DNA from: Myxococcales bacterium
GTDB lineage: Bacteria; Myxococcota; Myxococcia; Myxococcales; JAJYLH01
Reading direction: 5' to 3'
Assembly: GCA_021787845.1 (NCBI GenBank)
Contig: JAJYLH010000002.1
Location: 124,001-188,000 of the forward strand
Length of the DNA stretch: 64,000 bases
Of the stretch, positions 25,105-33,943 are shown one piece after another. The notes under the pieces were generated by a model. It did no database searches. It had not been told where the DNA came from and saw only the letters and a list, made by a program, of their open reading frames with translations. The position numbers and the translations under genes are program-made. How positions within the stretch are numbered: position 1 is the first letter of the stretch; each line of letters starts with the position of its first letter.

Positions 25105-26735
25105 GGCTTCACCTCGGTCGGATTCACCAGGTACGCCGCGGTTCGCCAGGCGAGAGCCTGTTGCGTCAGCGTGGGATTGAACGCCGCCGACGAGGGCCAC
25201 AAGCTGCCGTCGGCAATCCACACGTTCTCGACATCGTGCAGCCGGCCCCGGGAATCGGTCACCGACGTGGTCGGGTCGGTGCCCATCCGCATCGTGCCCA
25301 TCAGATGCTTGGTGTCCGGCGGCCCGTCCTTCGCCGGGTCCGTCGGCAGCGTTTCCACCGCGCCGGCTTCCCTCAGAATCTCGATGAGCTTCGGCTGAAA
25401 GAGATCGATTACGGACTGGTCGTGCGAATGGCGCGAGTAGGTCACCCGCGCCGCGGGCCGGCCATAGACGTCGTGCACCTTCGGGTCGAGGTCGACCCGG
25501 TTCGCCGCCTGCGGCACGTCCTCGCCGCACATCGACGCGGCGACGATGCGGCGGCGGTACCGCCCGTCGACCATCATCTGGCGCCCGACCAGCCACGGGT
25601 ATTCCAGGCCCTCGTCGAGCGGCTGGAGCTGACCGCCGAGCTCGACGTAGCCGCCGCGCACGCCGTCGATCGCCGCGTCCTTCTGCGCGAGGTCGGAGAT
25701 CGCGTGCGTGTCGACCCGCCCGCGGTAGGACCGAATCTCCTCCGCGAAGACGCCGACCACCGGAAAGTAGACGTGGAACATCAGGTAGCGGCCGACGAGA
25801 CCGCTGGAATTGCCGACGCCATCCGGATGCGCCGAGCTCGATGAGGCCAAGAGCAGCCGCGGCGTCTCGATGGCGTTGGCGGCGACGACGACGTGCTTGC
25901 CGCTGACGACTTGCGTCTGGCCTTTCGGGTCGATGTAACGCACCCCGGTAGCGCTCTCGCCCGACGGCGTGGTCAGGACCTCGGTCGCACAGGACTCGGA
26001 GAGAATCGTCAGGTTGCCGGTCAGGAGCGCTTCCCGTATCGCCGTGACCGCGGTCGAGCCCTTGGCGTTCGCCGGACACCCGTAGTGGCAGAAGCCGCAG
26101 TTGGTGCAGGCCGGACGGCCCCGGTAGAAGATGGAGTTGACCGCCATCGGCATCGGATGGGGGTGGTAGCCCAGCCGCTGGGCGGCAGCGACGAGGAGCA
26201 TCGCGCCCTTCGGCGGATAGCCGGGCGGCATCGGATAGGGGCCCCGCGGCTCGGCGAAGGGGTCGCTGGTCGCGTCGCCCTGCACGCCGATCAGCGCTTC
26301 GGTGGCGTCGTAGAAAGGCGCGACGTCGTCGTAGGAAATCGGCCAGTCGACCACGTCGGCCCCGTCGACCGGACCGAACGTCGACCGCGACCGAAAGTCG
26401 ATGCGCTGGAGCCGCGGGCTGTCCGCGTCGTACTGCACCGTCCCCCCGCCGACCGTCACGCCCAGGCCCTGGAAGTCGATCGTCGCCTGCGTCGCGCCGG
26501 CGCCCGGGCGGAACGTGCGCGGCTCGACGAATGGATCCTGGTAGCCATAATAGCGATGCAAGCGAATCTCGTCGTTGCCGAAGAGGTTGCCCTGCAGGAC
26601 CGGTGCTCCTAAGGTCGGGTACGAATTGCGGCCCTTCTCCAGGAGAGCCACCTTCCAGCCCCGGGTGGCGAGCACATAGGCCGCGATGCCGCCGCCGGCG
26701 CCCGCGCCCACGATCACCGCGTCGAAATCCGGCAT
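25101..26735 (-). CDS. GMC-family FAD-dependent oxidoreductase with Cys cluster
   Basis: 544 residues from an ATG with GAGGAGGG upstream. FAD-binding GxGxxG (VIVGAGAGGGIAAYVL, residues 6-21) and the C-terminal GMC signature (HLMGTMRMG near 480 and ADGSLWPSSAAFNPTLT near 510) are present. Residues about 205-215 read CTNCGFCHYGC, four cysteines that could hold an iron-sulfur cluster, as in the catalytic subunits of FAD-dependent glucose/fructose/gluconate dehydrogenases. The upstream subunit carries a Tat signal and this protein has none, so it is likely carried across the membrane with that partner. Substrate (sugar or sugar acid versus another alcohol) unknown. Confidence 0.9.
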   Translation of the reverse strand: MPDFDAVIVGAGAGGGIAAYVLATRGWKVALLEKGRNSYPTLGAPVLQGNLFGNDEIRLHRYYGYQDPFVEPRTFRPGAGATQATIDFQGLGVTVGGGTVQYDADSPRLQRIDFRSRSTFGPVDGADVVDWPISYDDVAPFYDATEALIGVQGDATSDPFAEPRGPYPMPPGYPPKGAMLLVAAAQRLGYHPHPMPMAVNSIFYRGRPACTNCGFCHYGCPANAKGSTAVTAIREALLTGNLTILSESCATEVLTTPSGESATGVRYIDPKGQTQVVSGKHVVVAANAIETPRLLLASSSSAHPDGVGNSSGLVGRYLMFHVYFPVVGVFAEEIRSYRGRVDTHAISDLAQKDAAIDGVRGGYVELGGQLQPLDEGLEYPWLVGRQMMVDGRYRRRIVAASMCGEDVPQAANRVDLDPKVHDVYGRPAARVTYSRHSHDQSVIDLFQPKLIEILREAGAVETLPTDPAKDGPPDTKHLMGTMRMGTDPTTSVTDSRGRLHDVENVWIADGSLWPSSAAFNPTLTQQALAWRTAAYLVNPTEVKP

Positions 26736-26739
26736 CGCG

Positions 26740-27489
26740 CTAGCCCTCCTCGGGGTTGGACATCTGCCGCGCCGAATAGCCGATGGGCTGGCGGTCGCCT
26801 TCCCAGGAAATCGCCTTCCATCCGCCCTCCTGGAGATTCCCGCCGTAGACCGGGTCGCCGTAGGTGCCTTCCAGCGCGTTGGCATACGCCACTTGGACGA
26901 ATGCCGGACCGGCGCCGCTCAGGAGCGCTTGGCGCGAGCCCAGGTCGAGGGTAGCGAAAGCGCTCTGGTACTGCGACCGGGCTGCGCGTTCAAGGGCGTC
27001 CAGCCCCTCGTTGTAGCTCTGCAGGAGCCCTTTTACCGGCCCGTTGAACTCCCGCTCGGCGACACCGTTCGAGCCCTCCAGGTAGGTGCGCCAGCGAATC
27101 GTCTCCACCCGGGTCAGCGGCTGGAAGTGCGAGAACCCGTCGACGCCACCATGCCGACCCGAGAAGGGCCCGCCCGCGTAGATCCGCGGCGGGTCGACCG
27201 AGAAGGCGCCCAGGAGCTGGTCCAGGTACCACGCGGCGTTGGCGCCGGTCGCCCCCACGCCGGCCTTGTCGGCGGGAATCATCGCGTCGAAGAGCGCCGC
27301 CACCTGCGCGTACCGCGCCGCCGGCAGCGTCGTGCCCACTGGAATCTTCCAGCCGTCGATCGTCAGCGGCCCCGGCGCCGACTTCTTCTGCGGACCGCAC
27401 CCGAGGGCGCCGAACACCGGCGCGCTTAGCACCAGCGTTGCCGCTCCCCCAAGAAACCGCCGTCGTGAGAAACCGCCGTCGCAGTCCAT
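26740..27489 (-). CDS. gluconate 2-dehydrogenase subunit 3-like protein, Tat signal
   Basis: 249 residues. The N-terminus SRRRFLGGAATLVLSAPVFGALGC has a twin-arginine motif and a lipobox-like end. Residues 40-200 match the helical small subunit of membrane dehydrogenases of the gluconate 2-dehydrogenase type (ALFDAMIPADKAGVGATGAN). The GMC flavoprotein starts 4 bases after its stop, and the hexaheme cytochrome follows, so the three genes form one dehydrogenase complex. The small subunit probably carries the flavoprotein through the Tat system. Confidence 0.85.
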   Translation of the reverse strand: MDCDGGFSRRRFLGGAATLVLSAPVFGALGCGPQKKSAPGPLTIDGWKIPVGTTLPAARYAQVAALFDAMIPADKAGVGATGANAAWYLDQLLGAFSVDPPRIYAGGPFSGRHGGVDGFSHFQPLTRVETIRWRTYLEGSNGVAEREFNGPVKGLLQSYNEGLDALERAARSQYQSAFATLDLGSRQALLSGAGPAFVQVAYANALEGTYGDPVYGGNLQEGGWKAISWEGDRQPIGYSARQMSNPEEG

Positions 27490-27626
27490 CGCCCACCTCG
27501 ACCGCTGCCGTAGACCAGCGCCAATGCGTCGATCGCCGAACACCCGGGCAGCCGAGTGAACCGCCAGACGTTCCAGGCCGCAAGGGACGGTTCCCGACGA
27601 GACCCACCGGTCGGGCCGAATCCACC

Positions 27627-27667
27627 CGATCCGACCGATCGGTCCGATCCGACCGATCGGTCTGATT
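27627..27667. repeat. GATCGG-type palindromic repeat, copy 3
   Basis: Four 9-bp units in the gap before the dehydrogenase operon (27490-27742). From 27630 the sequence is nearly identical over about 33 bases to copy 1 at 2526-2561, although the two sites are 25 kb apart. It includes the palindrome GACCGATCGGTC. Confidence 0.75.
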
Positions 27668-27742
27668 CGCGGGCAACGCCAGGCCGCTCGCGGCCGTACG
27701 CGACGAAACCCGCTGGTTCCCGGGCGGCACATTCGCGCCACA

Positions 27743-29086
27743 TCAGAGGTAGAGCCCGACCTCGATGAAGACGCCGAACGGCGTGATGCCGTACTCGCTG
27801 CGCAGGCCGAGCGTCGTCACGGCGGAATGGAAGGCGGCGTCGTTCGCGCTGACGTCGGCCGCGTCGAGCCCGTCGAAGACGTGCGCGTCGGCGCCACGAC
27901 CGACCGAGAGGAAACCTCCGGCGCGGAAGATGACGCTCTGCTCGAACCACCACTCGACCAGCGGCACGAGGATGGCGCTCGGGTCCTGCAGGTTCACGAG
28001 GGTGCTGCCCGAGATGGAGACCAGGTCCGATGCCGCATAGCTCGCGCTCAGGCCCAGGTAGTGACGGCCGGCTCCGGAGATCTGGCCGCTCGTTTCCCGC
28101 GGGTCTTCCATCTTCGTGAGGTAGCCGCTGGCCGCGGTCGCGCCAAAGCCGTTGAAGTAGTACTCGGCGAGGAGCGTCGTCTTGTCGGTGGGCATCCACT
28201 GACCGCCCGCCACCGCGCGAAGGAAACCGGCACCGCTGTCGAGGGGTTCGGTCCAGGCCGCTTCGCCGTGGATGCTGATCGGCCCCAGGTCGCCGGCGAA
28301 ATCCGCTCCCCCCACGACATCGCGCATGTACTTGGCCAAGGAGACCGACACGTCGAAATCGTGGACGTTGGTCACGACCCGCGCGACCCCGCCCTGGTTG
28401 CGAAGCTTCTTCTGCGGCAGCCACAAGAGGTCCAGCTCCGACACCGCGCCCAGCGCGATGGCGAGCCGCGCCGCGTCGACCCCGTGGCGGACCTCGCGGT
28501 CGATATCGGTGGGCGCGAAGGGGCTCAAGAGATCCGTGGGGTTCCAGAACGCTCCCGTACCCCAGGAGAGCACCTGCCGGCCGATAGTGAGCGTGCCGAA
28601 CGGGAGCGTCCGTTTCACCGCCAGCAGGTCCAGGTTCTGCGCCAGCGTCAGGCCGCCCGCCTGGTAGAGGATCGGATCGAAGTCGACCAGCCGCCGCGAC
28701 GCGGCCGGTCCCGCCGTCGCGCTGGGCACGGCGCTCAGGCTCGCGGTCGGCAGCAGCCCTGCCGTGGTCGACGCGACGGCGGACAGCTCCCAGCCCGCGT
28801 CCAGCTCCCACGGCCCGTCGACGAACCGGCCCCAGCCGCGCAACGACTGCGTCGCGAGCCCCACCGCCTTCGGGACGACCGCCACGTTCGGCACGCCCAG
28901 GGACTTCATCGCCTCGGTCACGTCGACCAGGCTCTGCGGCAGGAACAGCTCGCTCGCGTAGGTCTTGTAGAAGGCGTGCCCTTCGAGGACCTTCGAGCCG
29001 TCAGTCGACTTCCACAGCTCCCGCGCCCGCGCGGGAAGCACACCCGCGAGCCCGAGCAGGAGCACCGGCAACCAACGCGCGCGCAT
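27743..29086 (-). CDS. outer-membrane beta-barrel protein of the export cassette
   Basis: 447 residues. A cleaved signal peptide (LPVLLLGLAGVLPARA) is followed by strand-rich sequence with alternating hydrophobic and polar residues and aromatic girdles (GRQVLSWGTGAFWNPTDLLSP), ending in FGVFIEVGLYL, a barrel-type C-terminus. It starts 6 bases after the ATPase stop and is the last gene of the cassette encoding two permeases, an ATPase and a LolA-like protein. I infer that it is the outer-membrane end of that system or its substrate; no exact family is recognised. Confidence 0.75.
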   Translation of the reverse strand: MRARWLPVLLLGLAGVLPARARELWKSTDGSKVLEGHAFYKTYASELFLPQSLVDVTEAMKSLGVPNVAVVPKAVGLATQSLRGWGRFVDGPWELDAGWELSAVASTTAGLLPTASLSAVPSATAGPAASRRLVDFDPILYQAGGLTLAQNLDLLAVKRTLPFGTLTIGRQVLSWGTGAFWNPTDLLSPFAPTDIDREVRHGVDAARLAIALGAVSELDLLWLPQKKLRNQGGVARVVTNVHDFDVSVSLAKYMRDVVGGADFAGDLGPISIHGEAAWTEPLDSGAGFLRAVAGGQWMPTDKTTLLAEYYFNGFGATAASGYLTKMEDPRETSGQISGAGRHYLGLSASYAASDLVSISGSTLVNLQDPSAILVPLVEWWFEQSVIFRAGGFLSVGRGADAHVFDGLDAADVSANDAAFHSAVTTLGLRSEYGITPFGVFIEVGLYL

Positions 29087-29092
29087 TCTCGG

Positions 29093-29788
29093 TCACGCCG
29101 CGCGCGAGCGCTCGTCGGTCGCGACCTTCCCGTCGACCAGATGGACCACCCGGTCCGCGCGCTCGAGCACCATCGCGTCGTGGGTGGAGAAGAGAAAGGT
29201 GATGCCGCGGTCGCGGTTGAGCTCGCGCATCATGTCCATCAGCGCCCGGCCGTTCTCCTGGTCGAGGTTGGCGGTCGGCTCGTCGGCGAGGACGATCGCC
29301 GGCTCGGCGGCGATGGCCCGCGCGACCGCCACCCGCTGCTGTTGGCCCCCGCTCATCTTCGCCGGCCGCTTGTCGGCGAGGTCCTTGAGGCCGAGCCGGT
29401 CGAACAGCTCGCCGACCCGCTTGTGCCGATCAGCAGCGCTCACGCCCTGCAGCTCGAGAACATATTCGGCGTTCTCCGCCGCGGTCAGGACCGGGAACAG
29501 GTTGTAGGCCTGGAAAACGAAACCGATGCGGTCGCGCCGCAAGTCCGAGAGCGCTTTCGCCTTCATCTTCGCCAGCTCCGTCCCGTCGATGCGCACGCTC
29601 CCCGACGTCGGCGTATCCAACGCGCCGAGCAGGTTCAGAAGCGTCGTCTTCCCCGACCCGCTGGGGCCGGCGATGGCCATGAACTCGCCCTTCTCGATTC
29701 GGAGATCGACCCCGCGCAGGGCGTGGGTGACGACCTCGCCGTCCTCGACGTAGTCCTTCACGACGTCCTTGATTTCCACGACCGCCAT
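29093..29788 (-). CDS. ABC transporter ATPase (LolD/MacB type)
   Basis: 231 residues from an ATG with GGAGG at a spacing of 8. Walker A GPSGSGKTTLL, signature MSGGQQQRVAVARA, Walker B IVLADEPTANLD and the switch His (STHD) are all present. The length and the motif LNLLGALDTPTSG place it in the LolD/MacB/FtsE group, which drives extraction or mechanotransmission rather than import. It lies between the second permease and the outer-membrane protein. Confidence 0.95.
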   Translation of the reverse strand: MAVVEIKDVVKDYVEDGEVVTHALRGVDLRIEKGEFMAIAGPSGSGKTTLLNLLGALDTPTSGSVRIDGTELAKMKAKALSDLRRDRIGFVFQAYNLFPVLTAAENAEYVLELQGVSAADRHKRVGELFDRLGLKDLADKRPAKMSGGQQQRVAVARAIAAEPAIVLADEPTANLDQENGRALMDMMRELNRDRGITFLFSTHDAMVLERADRVVHLVDGKVATDERSRAA

Positions 29789-29804
29789 CTCTCGCACCTC
29801 CGCT

Positions 29805-31037
29805 TCACGCCGCCCGCAGTGCCTGCGCCGGCTGAAGCCGGGTGACCCGCCAAGCTGGGTAGATGCCCACCACCAGGGCAAGAGCGTACACGAGCACCGA
29901 CGCCTGAATCGCCGCCGGAACCGACAGCTTCAGCTTCACCGCGGTGCGCATGGTGGTGCCGGCGAAGTCGAATCCTTCGCCCAGTCCCTTGCCGAAGTCG
30001 ACCAGGACGTGGGTCTGGCCGAACCAGGAGACCAGGAGCCCTGCCGTCAAGCCGACGGCCACGCTCAGGGTGGCGATCCAGAACGCCTCGCCGAACACCA
30101 ACGCGACGATGCGGCGGGAACGGGTGCCGAGCGCCATCATCACCCCGAACTCGCGGGTGCGCTCCATCACGCTCATCAAGGTGGTGTTGAGGATGCCCAG
30201 GCCGACCAGGAAGTAGACGAAGAGCGCGATGCCGAGCTGCATGACGCTGATCAGGCTCTCCATCTTCTTCAGCTCCGGGAGCAGTCGCCCGTAGCTGACC
30301 ACGTCGAACGAGGGGCCGAGAGCGCTGCCGATCCGCTCGGCGAGATCATCCGCTTGTTCGGGGTGCGAAAGCTGCACGATGACGACGCTCGCCTGATCGC
30401 CGAGCCCATAGAGCGCTTGCGAAGCGGGCATCGTCAGGAGCACCCGCTCGCCGGAAATCGCGGGGGAGATGGAGTGGAAGATGCCGCGGACGCGGTAGAG
30501 GCCGGCTCCCATCTCGCCGTCGGCGCGCTGGACCATCAGCCGGAGCCTTCCGTCGAGGCCGAGCTTCAGCTTCTTCGCGAGCTTCTCGCCGATGACCACG
30601 CCCTTGTCGTCGCCCGGCGCCAAGCGCTTTCCCTGCCGGACATCGTTGAAGTACGCCGACAGCTCACCCTCGGCCTTCGGGTCGACGCCGTCGACCTCGA
30701 CGCCCTGATTACCGTGAGCGCTGCTGCCGAGCGCGCGCCCGACCACCCGCGCGCCGACCTGGGAGCCCGGCGGGAGCGCGAGCCGTGCCATCAGCGCCTG
30801 CGGGTCGGTCATCGCCTTCGACGGCTCCTCCCGCGCCCGCCAGCCGTGAGCGCTGATTTCCACGTGCCCCATCCCGGTGTCGTCGAGGTCGTCCTTGGCG
30901 CTGCCCATGAACCCGGCCATCAGGCTCGAGTAGAGGATGACGAGGAACAGGCCCACGCCTACGGCGCTCATGTTGATGAGGGTGCGACGGGGACGCCGCC
31001 ACAGGTCGTGCCAGGCCATCGCCAGCAGGCGGCGCAT
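29805..31037 (-). CDS. FtsX/LolE-type ABC permease 2
   Basis: 410 residues. The ATG overlaps the stop of permease 1 by one base (TGATG). One membrane helix near the N-terminus (RRTLINMSAVGVGLFLVILY), a periplasmic domain of about 220 residues, and three C-terminal helices (e.g. IALFVYFLVGLGILNTTLM) give the LolC/E and MacB topology. TREFGVMMALGTRSRRI is the coupling segment touching the ATPase. It forms the membrane part with permease 1. Confidence 0.92.
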   Translation of the reverse strand: MRRLLAMAWHDLWRRPRRTLINMSAVGVGLFLVILYSSLMAGFMGSAKDDLDDTGMGHVEISAHGWRAREEPSKAMTDPQALMARLALPPGSQVGARVVGRALGSSAHGNQGVEVDGVDPKAEGELSAYFNDVRQGKRLAPGDDKGVVIGEKLAKKLKLGLDGRLRLMVQRADGEMGAGLYRVRGIFHSISPAISGERVLLTMPASQALYGLGDQASVVIVQLSHPEQADDLAERIGSALGPSFDVVSYGRLLPELKKMESLISVMQLGIALFVYFLVGLGILNTTLMSVMERTREFGVMMALGTRSRRIVALVFGEAFWIATLSVAVGLTAGLLVSWFGQTHVLVDFGKGLGEGFDFAGTTMRTAVKLKLSVPAAIQASVLVYALALVVGIYPAWRVTRLQPAQALRAA

Positions 31038-32254
31038 CAGACGACCCTCGTCGCCTCGGCGGGAGCGAGCCGCGAGGCTTTGTAGGCCGGCCACAAGGCA
31101 CCGACCAGGGCGATGAAGAAGGCGGTGGAGAAGGCGTCGCCGATGGCGCGCGCCTGCAGCGACAGGGTGACGGTCGACGGTATCCGCACGCCGCCGATGT
31201 CCTGCCCGGCCATCGAACCGAAGTCGATGCTCCCGACGGCGTGCAGCACCGCTGCTGCCAAGGCCACCCCGATGACGAGCCCGATGAGCCCCTGGAGAAG
31301 CGACTCGGTCACCACGAGACCGAGAATGCGGCGCCGCCGGGTGCCGAGCGACGCCATCACCCCGAACTCCCGGGTGCGCTCGAAGGTCGACATCGACATC
31401 GTGTTCAAGACGCCGAGGGCGACGATGAGGAAGACCACGAAGTCCATGCCGTACTGGCCGTTGCGCTTCTGCTGAATCATCCCCTTGAGCTCCGGGAGCA
31501 TCTGGCTCCAGGAGAGGACCTCGAGGGATTTCGAGTCGAGCGCGGCGCGCGCGGCGGCGAGCGGGCCCGCGCTGGCGGCGCCGGGGTCCTCGAGGCGCAC
31601 CAGGATTTCGTGGATGGCGCCACCGAGCGCGAAGAACGACTGCGCGTCCTTCAGTTGGAGAAATACCGCGCTGTCGTCCAGGTCGCCGCTACCGGTCTTA
31701 GCGATGCCGCTGACCATGTAGCGGTCGTTCGCCATCGACCGGTCCGCCGCCTCGCCGAGGAGCACCAGCTCTGACCCCGGGCGCAAGCCCAGCCGGCTAG
31801 CGAGACCGGCGCCGACCACCGCACGGTGGGCTGGAGCGCTGCCGAGTCCCATGCCAGCCACGACCTTGAAGAGTCGGCTCCTCGCGTCCTGCTGGGCGGG
31901 ATCGATGCCGAGGATCATCACCGCATCCGAGTCCCTGGCGGACCCGCCGAGCCCGTAGCCGACCACCCGCTCTTCCAGATGGGCGCCAGGCAGTGCCTTC
32001 TGGAGCTTCGCCATCGTTTGCGCCGGGTTCGGGATGACCGTCGAGATGTCCGGATTGTCCTGGTAGCCGGCGCCGTGGACCTGGAGGTTGCCGACGAGCC
32101 CGGTGGTGACGACGCCGATCATCTGCTTGAACGTCGACTCCCGGTAGCTATCGAGGAAGACGATGGCGGCGATGCCCGCCGTCAGGGCGGAGACCGTGAG
32201 GATCGTCCGCCGATGGTTGCGCCAGATGTTGCGCCAGGCGAGGGTGAGCAGCAT
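31037..32254 (-). CDS. FtsX/LolC-type ABC permease 1
   Basis: 405 residues from an ATG with GGAGGTGAAGCG just upstream. Topology as permease 2: one N-terminal helix (RRTILTVSALTAGIAAIVFL), a large periplasmic domain, three C-terminal helices and the coupling segment TREFGVMASLGTRRRRI. The two permeases are clearly related but not identical, so the transporter is a heterodimer. It starts 4 bases after the LolA-like gene. Confidence 0.92.
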   Translation of the reverse strand: MLLTLAWRNIWRNHRRTILTVSALTAGIAAIVFLDSYRESTFKQMIGVVTTGLVGNLQVHGAGYQDNPDISTVIPNPAQTMAKLQKALPGAHLEERVVGYGLGGSARDSDAVMILGIDPAQQDARSRLFKVVAGMGLGSAPAHRAVVGAGLASRLGLRPGSELVLLGEAADRSMANDRYMVSGIAKTGSGDLDDSAVFLQLKDAQSFFALGGAIHEILVRLEDPGAASAGPLAAARAALDSKSLEVLSWSQMLPELKGMIQQKRNGQYGMDFVVFLIVALGVLNTMSMSTFERTREFGVMASLGTRRRRILGLVVTESLLQGLIGLVIGVALAAAVLHAVGSIDFGSMAGQDIGGVRIPSTVTLSLQARAIGDAFSTAFFIALVGALWPAYKASRLAPAEATRVV

Positions 32255-32258
32255 CGCT

Positions 32259-33038
32259 TCACCTCCCCCGCTGCAGCCGCTGGAGGCTGAACGTCTCGTC
32301 GGCGATGGGCACATCGAAGACGATCTCGTCGTAGGTCACGGTCGTGCTGTGACCCTTCTCGGACGGGAGCACGGTGAAGGTGGTCGGGAAGTCGCGCGCG
32401 CCGATCTTCCGAAAGTCCGAGTACCTGAGCGTGCGCGCGATCTTTCCTTCGTCATCGTAGAAACGCTGCTCCACCGGCAAGCAGGTGGTCCGATCGAGAT
32501 CCAGCTCGATGCGGCTCCAGACCACCGTCGAGCTCGGCTTGGGAGCGAGGACGATGCGCCAGGCCTGGTGCCCGTCGGCCTGCACGGCGCCGGTGAGCTT
32601 CGCGGTGAAATCGTCGACCAGGCTCGAGCCCTTCACCAGGTCGTCGTTGGTGAAGTCGCTACCCATCCACGAGTCGCCCATCATCGCCGAGGGGAGCTTC
32701 ATCACCCGGCCGGCCAGCGGGAGGTAGTCCCAGAGCTGGCGCTCGCGCTTGAGCGTCATCATCCCGGTCTCGCGCGGGCTCCCTTCGAGCACCCGCACCA
32801 GCGCGTAGTCGCGGCCCTTCGTCCACACCTTCATCTTCAGGTGGCGCGACCAGGTGGGGCCGCGGATCTGCATCGTCATCGTCGCCACCGACGAGGTGCC
32901 CTCCAAGAGATGCTGGGTGCGTTCGACCAGCGCGGCGACGTCCGGCTTGCCGGCACCGGAAGGGCAGGACGGCAGCGGTCCTGCTCCCAACGCCGGGAGC
33001 GCGACGATCAGCGCGGCGAACGTGACGAGGCTACGCAC
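32259..33038 (-). CDS. LolA-like outer-membrane lipoprotein-sorting protein
   Basis: 259 residues. A signal peptide (VTFAALIVALPALGAG) is followed by a half-barrel of the LolA/LolB-like type: STVVWSRIELDLDRTTCLPV and TTFTVLPSEKGHSTTVTYDEI are typical of the 'outer membrane lipoprotein-sorting' family that accompanies ABC or MMPL exporters. It would carry a lipid or lipoprotein across the periplasm. Its start overlaps the TetR gene by 8 bases, so the regulator heads the operon. Confidence 0.88.
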   Translation of the reverse strand: MRSLVTFAALIVALPALGAGPLPSCPSGAGKPDVAALVERTQHLLEGTSSVATMTMQIRGPTWSRHLKMKVWTKGRDYALVRVLEGSPRETGMMTLKRERQLWDYLPLAGRVMKLPSAMMGDSWMGSDFTNDDLVKGSSLVDDFTAKLTGAVQADGHQAWRIVLAPKPSSTVVWSRIELDLDRTTCLPVEQRFYDDEGKIARTLRYSDFRKIGARDFPTTFTVLPSEKGHSTTVTYDEIVFDVPIADETFSLQRLQRGR

Positions 33039-33681
33039 GAGAAGACCTCCTCTTCTTCGGCGCGGGACTGAGCAGCCGGCGGACCGCGTCGAGCGTCAGC
33101 GCGCCGACCCGATCGATCGCCGCGTCGCTCGCCTCGGTCCCGGGTGCGAGAATCGCGCGGGATAGCGCCTCTTTGGCCGCCTGCACCATCGCGATGAGCA
33201 CCCGCGGCTCGAGGTCGATGCGCACGGCGCCCATCTCCTGGCCGCGTCGGATGAGGGGCTCCATCGCGTCGCGCCCGAGGTCGAAGAGCGGACCGATGCG
33301 TTCACGGAAGACCGGGTCGTGTATCGCCGCGGTCCCGAGCTTGACGATGAGGTCCATCTCTTGGGAGCTGTCGCGCAGCATCTCCAGCGAGCGGCGCGCC
33401 ATCTCGTCCATCACCCGCCAGAAGCCGTTGACGCTCGAGGGGAGCTCGATGGCCCCCACGAAGTCATAGGGCACCTTCATCGCCCGTTCGAGCACCGTCG
33501 CCGCCAGGTCCGCCTTGTCGTCGAACCAGTAATAGAAGCTGCCCTTCGTCAGCCCTGCCGCTTCCAGGATGCGGTTCAGGGAAGCAGCTTCGTAGCCGGA
33601 CTTCGCGAACTCGGCCGCCGCGGCGCGCAAGAGCGCCTCGCGTTTCTCGGGCTCGGCTTTCGCGAACCGGGGCCTGGGCAT
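33031..33681 (-). CDS. TetR-family transcriptional regulator
   Basis: 216 residues from the ATG at 33681, which has GGGAAG upstream; an ATG at 33717 adds 12 residues but lacks a ribosome-binding site. The helix-turn-helix is clear: LLRAAAAEFAKSGYEAASLN, then RILEAAGLTKGSFYYWFDDKADL. The C-terminal part is the variable ligand-binding domain. It is the first gene of the Lol-like cassette and probably represses it together with itself through the palindrome at 33745-33761. Confidence 0.93.
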   Translation of the reverse strand: MPRPRFAKAEPEKREALLRAAAAEFAKSGYEAASLNRILEAAGLTKGSFYYWFDDKADLAATVLERAMKVPYDFVGAIELPSSVNGFWRVMDEMARRSLEMLRDSSQEMDLIVKLGTAAIHDPVFRERIGPLFDLGRDAMEPLIRRGQEMGAVRIDLEPRVLIAMVQAAKEALSRAILAPGTEASDAAIDRVGALTLDAVRRLLSPAPKKRRSSRA

Positions 33682-33744
33682 CGGGCGCTTCCCGCCGCGA
33701 CTCGGCGTTGAGACCATCAGTCAGACCAGCGGACCAACCGGAGG

Positions 33745-33761
33745 TCAGACCGACGGTCTGA
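33745..33761. promoter_or_regulatory. probable TetR operator, 17-base palindrome
   Basis: TCAGACCGACGGTCTGA is a perfect inverted repeat with 8-base arms around one central base, 64 bases upstream of the regulator start. A half-site with the same TCAGACC word begins at 33721, closer to the gene. Position, size and symmetry fit an autoregulatory TetR site. Confidence 0.7.
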
Positions 33762-33943
33762 GACCTTGCCAGGGCGCCCCCCGGGTGTCAAGTCGATTCG
33801 CAATCAGTCCTGGGAACAGCGGCGGGCGTGGCGCGCGACCGGCGAACGGTGCGCCCCAGCGCCAGGGGATCCCCGAGCCGACGATCGTGATCTACAGCAG
33901 CGCTTCTACCCGGCAGGCGCACGCGGGGGCGTCCGCGTTCCGC

